NCBI GenBank assembly: GCA_032718475.1
Contig: JAUCBJ010003915.1
Coordinates: 1-37,266, forward strand
Direction: 5' to 3'
Origin: Nemertoderma westbladi
Lineage: Eukaryota; Xenacoelomorpha; Nemertodermatida; Nemertodermatidae
DNA: 37,266 nucleotides
This document shows positions 10,977-20,900 of this stretch, piece after piece. Positions within the stretch are counted from its first letter, which is position 1; each line of letters begins with the position of its first letter. Below the pieces are notes generated by a model that was not told where the DNA came from, searched no databases, and saw only the letters and a program-made list of their open reading frames with translations. Both the position numbers and the translations under genes were made by a program.

Positions 10977-11274
10977 CAATTATTACATTTCATATGGCCT
11001 GTTGCGAATTTCTAGTTTTTACATTTGTATAGACTCAAACTGTTTCCAAGGCAACAGTGCACTGCACAGTGCATACAACAACACGTAATACAGATGTTGT
11101 GCACTGCACAGTGCATACAACAACACGTAATACAGATGTTGTGCACTGCACAGTGCATACAACAACACGTAATACAGATGTTGTGCACTGTACACTGTTG
11201 CCATGGAAATATTTTGAGTCCATACAAATATAAAAACAGAACTTTGCAAGAGGCCACATGAAATTGAATAATTG
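10977..11274. mobile_element. Foldback/MITE-like element with ~85-bp imperfect terminal inverted repeats
   Basis: The left arm (10977 to about 11063) begins CAATTATTACATTTCATATG and is the imperfect reverse complement of the right arm (about 11183-11274), which ends CATGAAATTGAATAATTG. Matching blocks include GGCCTGTTGC / GCAAGAGGCC, TTTGTATAGACTCAAA / TTTTGAGTCCATACAAA and CCAAGGCAACAGTG / CACTGTTGCCATGG. The centre is three copies of a 42-bp unit. The whole could fold into one long hairpin. No transposase is present, so it would be non-autonomous; no clear target duplication is seen. Confidence 0.75.
11057..11182 (+). repeat. 42-bp tandem repeat, 3 copies, palindromic
   Basis: Three copies start at 11057, 11099 and 11141. 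Each opens with GTGCACTGCACAGTGCATAC, in which TGCACTG and CAGTGCA form a near-perfect palindrome, and ends with CAGATGTT. Because 42 is divisible by three, the repeat is open in several frames on both strands; those ORFs are artefacts of the repeat. Confidence 0.9.
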
Positions 11275-11628
11275 ATAAACATAAACATAAAAATGCAGCA
11301 AAAAAATACAGCAATACTCGAACCCGGGAAATGATGATCACATATTTATAATAATAATAAATTTATATAGCACAGTATACATCTACGCGCTCGCACAGTT
11401 ATAAATTTAAATAATTCATATTTTGATCCACCAATATTAGTATGTATGGGCATGGTTGGATAATATGTAGCCAATTATTTTAATTAAAAATTTAACTCAT
11501 TAAGTTAAATTGTTAAAAATTTCTAAAATATGTGTTACATAGAAAATTAAAATTTAATGTTTACTTCAATATATTATATATAATCGTTCAGCATAATAAT
11601 ATAATTGTATAATTAATTTGAAATTAAA
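11275..11628. other. 5' flank of the GPCR gene
   Basis: AT-rich, no ORF. The promoter and 5' UTR of the receptor should be here or further upstream, but I see no decisive motif. Confidence 0.4.
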
Positions 11629-11984
11629 ATGGATACTAATTCAACTGATATTGTGAAAGTGGCAACAGATAAACTCATTCAAATGTCATCTTATATTGTT
11701 ATCGGTTTGATCATAATATTTGGTAATTCTATTGTCATAGTAACCATCGGAAAGAGACCCACCTTCAGGTTAAAATATATGCCATTGTTGCTATTGGCTA
11801 TTGCCGATTATATAGTCGGTGTATCTAATCTACTTGCTGCTTTTATGAGATTTCCAATGATATTTGGGGGCACCACTGGTGTCTTAGTGGCACCATGGCA
11901 CTGCGCCCAACAACCTTACTTCTTATTATTCATGATAGCGGAAACAGGCCCTGTTTGGATGGTGTTCGCTCTGAGTTTGGACAG
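11629..11984 (+). CDS. GPCR exon 1 (TM1-TM3)
   Basis: Starts MDTNSTDIVKV; the N-terminus has a possible N-glycosylation site (NST). It ends after the first two bases of the DRF arginine codon at GGACAG|GTGAGA (intron phase 2). Upstream in-frame stops make this ATG the natural start. Confidence 0.88.
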
Positions 11985-14900
11985 GTGAGAGTGAAAATAA
12001 TATAATTTAATAATATATTATTTACAAAACTTATATATACAAACTTTTTTATATATTTTTTTTTAATATATTTTTAATATAACAAACTTTTTTAATAACT
12101 AGTTGATCAACTAGTTAATTTTTAGTTAAATTAATTTAATGAATAACTATAAATTGATGAATTGGGAAGTAATTCTAACAGGAATTTGGATGAATAACTT
12201 TATAGCAAAAACAGCGAACAAAGGAAATATAAATGAATTATATTATTGGTTTTATCTTCCTCTAGGTTTATGGCTGTTATGTTGCCCATGGTTTACCCAG
12301 TGATACAACAAAAGTTACACAAATTTATGGTGTTTTTTCTTCTAACTAATTTCATATCTATGCCATCTGTGGGTAAGTATCATTTCCAGCTGTGGGTAAG
12401 TATCATTACCAGCTGTGGGTAAGTATCAATGCCAGCTGTGGGTAAGTATCATTACCAGCTGTGGGTAAGTATCAATGCCAGCTGTGGGTAAGTATCACTG
12501 CCAGCTGTGGGTAAGTATCAATGCCAGCTGTGGGTAAGTATCAATGCCAGCTGTGGGTAATTATCACTGCCAGCTGTGGGTAAGTATCAATGCCAGCTGT
12601 GGGTAAGTATCACTGCCAGCTGTGGGTAAGTATCAATGCCAGCTGTGGGTAAGTATCAATGCCAGCTGTGGGTAAGTATCAATGCCAGCTGTGGGTAAGT
12701 ATCAATGCCAGCTGTGGGTAATTATCACTGCCAGCTGTGGGTAAGTATCAATGCCAGCTGTGGGTAAGTATCACTGCCAGCTGTGGGTAAGTATCAATGC
12801 CAGCTGTGGGTAAGTATCAATGCCAGCTGTGGGTAATTATCACTGCCAGCTGTGGGTAAGTATCAATGCCAGCTGTGGGTAAGTATCAATGCCAGCTGTG
12901 GGTAAGTATCAATGCCAGCTGTGGGTAAGTATCAATGCCAGCTGTGGGTAAGTATCAATGCCAGCTGTGGGTAAGTATCAATGCAAGCTGTGAGTAAGTA
13001 TCAATGCCAGCTGTGGGTAAGTATCAATGCCAGCTGTGGGTAAGTATCAATGCCAGCTGTGGGTAAGTATCAATGCCAGCTGTGGGTAAGTATCAATGCC
13101 AGCTGTGGGTAAGTATCAATGCCAGCTGTGGGTAAGTATCAATGCCAGCTGTGGGTAAGTATCAATGCCAGCTGTGGGTAAGTATCAATGCCAGCTGTGG
13201 GTAATTATCACTGCCAGCTGTGGGTAAGTATCAATGCCAGCTGTGGGTAAGTATCAATGCCAGCTGTGGGTAAGTATCAATGCAAGCTGTGAGTAAGTAT
13301 CAATGCCAGCTGTGGGTAAGTATCAATGCCAGCTGTGGGTAAGTATCAATGCCAGCTGTGGGTAAGTATCAATGCCAGCTGTGGGTAAGTATCAATGCCA
13401 GCTGTGGGTAAGTATCAATGCCAGCTGTGGGTAAGTATCAATGCCAGCTGTGGGTAAGTATCAATGCCAGCTGTGGGTAAGTATCAATGCCAGCTGTGGG
13501 TAAGTATCAATGCCAGCTGTGGGTAAGTATCAATGCCAGCTGTGGGTAATTATCACTGCCAGCTGTGGGTAAGTATCAATGCCAGCTGTGGGTAAGTATC
13601 AATGCCAGCTGTGGGTAAGTATCAATGCAAGCTGTGAGTAAGTATCAATGCCAGCTGTGGGTAAGTATCAATGCCAGCTGTGGGTAAGTATCAATGCCAG
13701 CTGTGGGTAAGTATCAATGCCAGCTGTGGGTAAGTATCAATGCCAGCTGTGGGTAAGTATCAATGCCAGCTGTGGGTAAGTATCAATGCCAGCTGTGGGT
13801 AAGTATCAATGCCAGCTGTGGGTAAGTATCAATGCCAGCTGTGGGTAAGTATCAATGCCAGCTGTGGGTAAGTATCAATGCCAGCTGTGGGTAAGTATCA
13901 TTACCAGCTGTGGGTAAGTATCAATGCCAGCTGTGGGTAAGTATCAATGCCAGCTGTGGGTAAGTATCAATGCCAGCTGTGGGTAAGTATCAATGCCAGC
14001 TGTGGGTAAGTATCATTACCAGCTGTGGGTAAGTATCAATGCCAGCTGTGGGTAATTATCACTGCCAGCTGTGGGTAAGTATCAATGCCAGCTGTGGGTA
14101 AGTATCAATGCCAGCTGTGGGTAATTATCACTGCCAGCTGTGGGTAAGTATCAATGCCAGCTGTGGGTAAGTATCAATGCCAGCTGTGGGTAAGTATCAA
14201 TGCAAGCTGTGAGTAAGTATCAATGCCAGCTGTGGGTAAGTATCAATGCCAGCTGTGGGTAAGTATCAATGCCAGCTGTGGGTAAGTATCAATGCCAGCT
14301 GTGGGTAAGTATCAATGCCAGCTGTGGGTAAGTATCAATGCCAGCTGTGGGTAATTATCACTGCCAGCTGTGGGTAAGTATCAATGCCAGCTGTGGGTAA
14401 GTATCAATGCCAGCTGTGGGTAATTATCACTGCCAGCTGTGGGTAAGTATCAATGCCAGCTGTGGGTAAGTATCAATGCCAGCTGTGGGTAAGTATCACT
14501 ACCAGCTGTGGGTAAGTATCAATGCCAGCTGTGGGTAAGTATCAATGCCAGCTGTGGGTAAGTATCAATGCCAGCTGTGGGTAAGTATCAATGCCAGCTG
14601 TGGGTAATTATCACTGCCAGCTGTGGGTAAGTATCAATGCCAGCTGTGGGTAAGTATCAATGCCAGCTGTGGGTAAGCATCAATGCCAGCTGTGGGTAAG
14701 TATCAATGCCAGCTGTGGGTAAGTATCAATGCCAGCTGTGGGTAAGTATCAATGCCAGCTGTGGGTAAGTATCAATGCCAGCTGTGGGTAAGTATCAATG
14801 CCAGCTGTGGGTAAGTATCAATGCCAGCTGTGGGTAAGTATCAATGCAAGCTGTGAGTAAGTATCAATGCCAGCTGTGGGTAAGTATCAATGCCAGCTGT

Positions 14901-17900
14901 GGGTAAGTATCAATGCCAGCTGTGGGTAAGTATCAATGCCAGCTGTGGGTAAGTCTCAATGCAAGCTGTGAGTAAGTATAAATGCCAGCTGTGGGTAAGT
15001 ATCAATGCCAGCTGTGGGTAAGTATCAATGCCAGCTGTGGGTAAGTATCAATGCCAGCTGTGGGTAAGTATCAATGCCAGCTGTGGGTAAGTATCAATGC
15101 CAGCTGTGGCTAAGTATCAATGCCAGCTGTGGGTAAGTATCAATGCCAGCTGTGGGTAAGTATTTCATAAAATGTCAATGTATACAAATTGTACAAATGA
15201 AGTAAATAATATAAAAATTGTTATTATTATTATTATTTTTAAATTATTTGTAGTACAGTAGCTAAGCATACATAATAGATCGCTTTTGGAAAATAAACCT
15301 TATAGGATCAATCATGACAATAAATTGCGCGTTCACGGCCCATCTGTATCATCCTAAACCTATACTAGAATACAATAAACTGAAACAATATCAAGCCATT
15401 AGAATGATAATTGATTGTGATACAGTTGTTTAATTTAGAAACCTCAACATATATTTCACAGTTTAAATTAATAAAGGTAATTATAATTATTCCAGGTATG
15501 ACTTTAGCCTACATGAGGCCACATGTACCAACTATTGCTGCTATTTGTTACGATGGTGTTACTGTCGGTGAACCGTTATGGACTTACATCTTTCTCATTC
15601 CTACTGCGGCATTTGGTGTCATGGCAATGGTTTTCTGTATTATAATTGGGTTGAAGATTCGAATGCAAGGGAAAAAGATGCGCAGTGTTGGTAAGTGATT
15701 CTTATTTACCAAAATCTGGACACTAAAACCCGGTCACTGACGAAATCACTTGAACATCGAATTGATGGTTGCTACACAAGACTACTAAGGGCAGCCCTAA
15801 ACATCAGCTGGAGACAACACATGACAAACACCGAGCTTTATGGTACAATACCACCTGTATCAACCACCCTCCGTGAAAGCAGATTAAGATTCATGATAAA
15901 ACAGAGTTGGGGGGAGGTTGGGGGGGGGGGGGGGGGGGGGGGATAATAATGCAGAAGATGTTTAGGGTGATCGAAAAGTTGTTAGTTAATGCCAATATTT
16001 CGGCCGCAACATGTAATAATAATTCAAATAATAATATTTACAAACAACAGGCCTTCATCAGGGCAGTTGTACGGAATGTGTCGGGCTACGTAAAAACTAA
16101 GCACTACTGGTCTACATTTACTACTAAAATACATTACTACTGATTTTTATGTGACAGCTGTCACCGGTGTTGTTACCGGTAGGTCATAACCGACCTAGAA
16201 TAACTATTATCTACGCGTATCCCTGTTAGTAACCGACAAACGAGTTATATAAATATATTATAGTACCATGAGTCGCGTACGAGTTATATAAATATATTAT
16301 AGTACCATGAGTCGCGTATAGTACCATTAGTCGCGATTATATATATAATGTTGTGTGAGGTGATATGTGTATTGTACAATGTACATACTGGCCTGTTATT
16401 AACAGCGCTTATTTTGACGCTTATTTGCTCAATCATCAGTAATCACTTTATGGTGTGCACTGCCTTGTAATGTATTGTTTATTCATACTTATAAGTTTGA
16501 AAATAAAAGAGACCTATCTATCTGAGGGTGGGGTAATGGCATTGCGTTAGTGCTCGGGTGGGGTAATGGCATTGCGTTAGTGCGAGGGTGGGGTAATGGC
16601 ATTGCGTTAGTGCGAGGGTGGGGTAATGGCATTGCGTTAGTGCGAGGGTGGGGTAATGGCATTGCGTTAGTGCGTGGGTGGGGTAATGGCATTGCGTTAG
16701 TGCGAGGGTGGGGTAATGGCATTGCGTTAGTGCGTGGGTGGGGTAATGGCATTGCGTTAGTGCGAGGGTGGGGTAATGGCATTGCGTTAGTGCGTGGGTG
16801 GGGTAATGGCATTGCGTTAGTGCGAGGGTGGGGTAATGACATTGCGTTAGTGCGTGGGTGGGGTAATGGCATTGCGTTAGTGCGAGGGTGGGGTAATGGC
16901 ATTGCGTTAGTGCGAGGGTGGGGTAATGGCATTGCGTTAGTGCGAGGGTGGGGTAATGGCATTGCGTTAGTGCGTGGGTGGGGTAATGGCATTGCGTTAG
17001 TGCGAGGGTGGGGTAATGGCATTGCGTTAGTGCGAGGGTGGGGTAATGGCATTGCGTTAGTGCGAGGGTGGGGTAATGGCATTGCGTTAGTGCGTGGGTG
17101 GGGTAATGGCATTGCGTTAGTGCGAGGGTGGGGTAATGGCATTGCGTTAGTGCGTGGGTGGGGTAATGGCATTGCGTTAGTGCGCGGGTCGGGTATGGGT
17201 GTTTGGGTTAACACGCTAGTGCAAGGTGTGGGTGCTGTGGTTAGTATGTTAGTGTGTGGGCGTGTTATGAGGTTGAAATTATTGCAGCAATCAGATCAGT
17301 ATACGATGGTTCGACAACATTTGTGTCTACTGTTGACGGTGACACAGAACCATTTGAAGTGTTATGGGGCGTCCTCCAAGGAGACACACTTGCACCATTC
17401 TTGTTCATTATTGTGGTTGACTATATTCTACGCATGTCCTTAGATCATCATAATGATGATGGGGTGATGATAACTCCACCTACAGGCTCCAGAAGTCGAG
17501 GAAATCCTGCCAAGTACCTAACTGATCTAGACTTTGCTGATGACTTAGGAGTACTCTCAGAATCACTAGAGGGAGCCCAACGGCTCCTCAACTCATTATA
17601 ACATGCTGCTTCTAGTGTTGGTCTTTTTATTAACTCCAGAAAGACCAAAATTTTGACAGTTAACTTTGAAAGTCCTCAGCAAGTCTCTGATCGGATGAGC
17701 ATAAGCTCAAAGGATGGTATGCTTGAGCATGTGGACGACTTCTGTTACCTGGGATCATGGATCCGGAAGTCAGGTGAGGACCTTCGAATACGTAAGGGAA
17801 AGGCATCGCCAGCCTTGAATAGGCTTTCCAGGATTTGGAAGTCACCGAGAATTAATCGGAAACTTAAGATCCGATTATTTAGAGCAGCAGTAGTTCCAGT

Positions 17901-20900
17901 ACTCCTCTACGGGAGTCCATGCTGGGCTCTAACTGCTGTGGACACCAAATCTCTGGATGGCACATTCACAAGAATGCTACGCCGGGTTCATTGTGTCAAG
18001 TACAATGCACACATCTCCAACCAGACACTATATAACATTGGAGGTGTCTCATTGGTTCCCCCAAGCTTGACACTAGAACAAAATCGCCTCCGCTTTGCAG
18101 GACATTGCTTTCGCCGTGAGGACCAGCCAGTGCATAATCTTGTACTTTGGCAGCCTCATGGAGTGAATAAGCATGGTGGACAGTGGGCACTGCTGGCGAA
18201 GTAAAGACGAGGTCATACCAGATCTACTTCTCTGGCAACCAACTCATGGAAAGCGTAGTCGTGGACGACCGGCCATAATATATATAGATCAACTTGAAAG
18301 GGATACTGAACTTGGGAGAAACGAAATTGCGACAACTATGGAGAATCGGGAAGCCTGGAAGGATCTCATTTCCACTATCCGAGTTTGCTCGACCTAGTAG
18401 TAGTTGGAGAATCGGGAAGCCTGGAAGGATCTCATTTCCACTATCCGAGTTTGCTCGACCTAGTAGTAGTTGGAGAATCGGGAAGCCTGGAAGGATCTCA
18501 TTTCCACTATCCGAGTTTGCTCGACCTAGTAGTAGTTGGAGAATCGGGAAGCCTGGAAGGATCTCATTTCCACTATCCGAGTTTGCTCGACCTACTGTAG
18601 TAGTAGTTGGAGAATCGGGAAGCCTGGAAGGATCTCATTTCCACTGTCCAGGTTCGCTTGACCTAGTAGTAGTAGTAGAGTCGGGAAGCCTGGAAGGATC
18701 TCATTTCCACTGTCCGAGTTCGCTCGACCTAGTAGTAGTTGGAGAATCGGGAAGCCTGGAAGGATCTCATTTCCACTGTCCGAGTTCGCGCGACCTAGTA
18801 GTAGTTGGAGAATCGGGAAGCCTGGAAGGATCTTATTTCTACTGTCCAGGTTCGCTTGACCTAGTAGTAGTAGTAGAGTCGGGAAGCCTGGAAGGATCTC
18901 ATTTCCACTGCCCGAGTTCGCTCGACCTAGTAGTAGTTGTAGAATCGGGAAGCCTGGAAGGATCTCATTTCCACTGCCCGAGTTCGCTCGACCTAGTAGT
19001 AGTTGTAGAATCAGGAAGCCTGGAAGGATCTCATTTCCACTGCCCGAGTTCGCTCGACCTAGTAGTAGTTGGAGAATCGGGAAGCCTGGAAGGATCTCAT
19101 TTCCACTATCCGAGTTTGCTCGACCTACTGTAGTAGTAGTTGGAGAATTGGGAAGCCTGGAAGGATCTCATTTCCACTGTCCAGGTTCGCTTGACCTAGT
19201 AGTAGTAGTAGAGTCGGGAAGCCTGGAAGGATCTCATTTCCACTGCCCGAGTTCGCTCGACCTAGTAGTAGTTGTAGAATCGGGAAGCCTGGAAGGATCT
19301 CATTTCCACTGCCCGAGTTCGCTCGACCTAGTAGTAGTTGTAGAATCGGGAAGCCTGGAAGGATCTCATTTCCACTGCCCGAGTTCGCTCGACCTAGTAG
19401 TAGTTGTAGAATCGGGAAGCCTGGAAGGATCTCATTTCCACTGCCCGAGTTCGCTCGACCTAGTAGTAGTTGGAGAATCGGGAAGCCTGGAAGGATCTCA
19501 TTTCCACTGTCCGAGTTCGCTCGACCTAGTAGTAGTTGGAGAATCGGGAAGCCTGGAAGGATCTCAATTCCACTGCCCGAGTTCGCTCGACCTAGTAGTA
19601 GTTGGAGAATCGGGAAACCTGGAAGGATCCCATTTCCACTGTCCGAGTTCGCTCGACTACTAGTAGTAGTAGAATCGGGAAGCCTGGAAGGATCTCATTT
19701 CCACTGCCCGAGTTCGCTCGACCTAGTAGTAGTTGGAGAATCGGGAAACCTGGAAGGATCCCATTTCCACTGTCCGAGTTCGCTCGACTAGTAGTAGTAG
19801 TAGAATCGGGAAGCCTGGAAGGATCTCATTTCCACTATCCGAGTTCGCTCGACCTAGTAGTAGTTGGAGAATCGGGAAGCCTGGAAGGATCTCATTTCCA
19901 CTATCCGAGTTTGCTCGACCTACTGTAGTAGTAGTTGGAGAATTGGGAAGCCTGGAAGGATCTCATTTCCACTGCCCAGGTTCGCTTGACCTAGTAGTAG
20001 TTGTAGAATCGGGAAGCCTGGAAGGATCTCATTTCCACTGCCCGAGTTCGCTCGACCTAGTAGTAGTTGTAGAATCGGGAAGCCTGGAAGGATCTCATTT
20101 CCACTGCCCGAGTTCGCTCGACCTAGTAGTAGTTGGAGAATCGGGAAGCCTGGAAGGATCTCATTTCCACTATCCGAGTTTGCTCGACCTACTGTAGTAG
20201 TAGTTGGAGAATTGGGAAGCCTGGAAGGATCTCATTTCCACTGTCCAGGTTCGCTTGACCTAGTAGTAGTTGTAGAATCGGGAAGCCTGGAAGGATCTCA
20301 TTTCCACTGCCCGAGTTCGCTCGACCTAGTAGTAGTTAGAGAATCGGGAAGCCTGGAAGGATCTCATTTCCACTATCTGAGTTCGCTCGACCTGGTAGTA
20401 ATAGTATTATTCAACCAACTCATGGAAAGCGTAGTCGTGGACGACCGGCCATAATATATATAGATCAACTTGAAAGGGATACTGAACTTGGGAGAAACGA
20501 AATTGCGACAACTATGGAGAATCGGGAAGCCTGGAAGGATCTCATTTCCACTGTCCGAGTTCGCTCGACCTAGTACCGGTAGTTGTAGTCTAGCGAAAGA
20601 TGTAATATTCCGGCGGTTTTAATATACCATGTAGGCCAAAAGCATCGGCGGTGCCTCTGCAAAGCAACACCTCTACAGCCACGATCAGCCTAATGTTATC
20701 TGTTAGTTTAATTTTATAAATCTAATTTTAAAATAATAATTTATTCTCATACACCTAAACAGAAGTTTCATCATACCAAATTAAGTTAAATAAACAAAGA
20801 TTTATTGGTTAACTTAATTCCAACAGGGGAGGCAGCCGAATCGAGGTACCGAGCTCAACTTCGGGTCACCAAACTCATGGCAATCCTTGTCGTGTTCAAT

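Noticed and set aside
11310-11335. GGTTCGAGT on the minus strand as a tRNA T-arm or SINE B box
   Set aside because: No matching acceptor, D or anticodon arms and no A box at a suitable distance.
11012-11341. Cysteine-rich ORFs on both strands over the 42-bp repeats
   Set aside because: Repeat unit divisible by three and palindromic; no start context or family features.
16489-17443. Long ORFs with GWGNGIALVR (plus) and PHPRTNAMPL (minus) decapeptide repeats
   Set aside because: The 30-bp unit is divisible by three, so several frames stay open automatically; the array lies in an intron of the receptor.
18294-20454. ORFs of up to 279 residues with SGSLEGSHFHCPSSLDLVVV-type repeats
   Set aside because: Produced by the 66-bp array of the LINE-A 3' end; both alternative frames are open as well, and the region is intronic.
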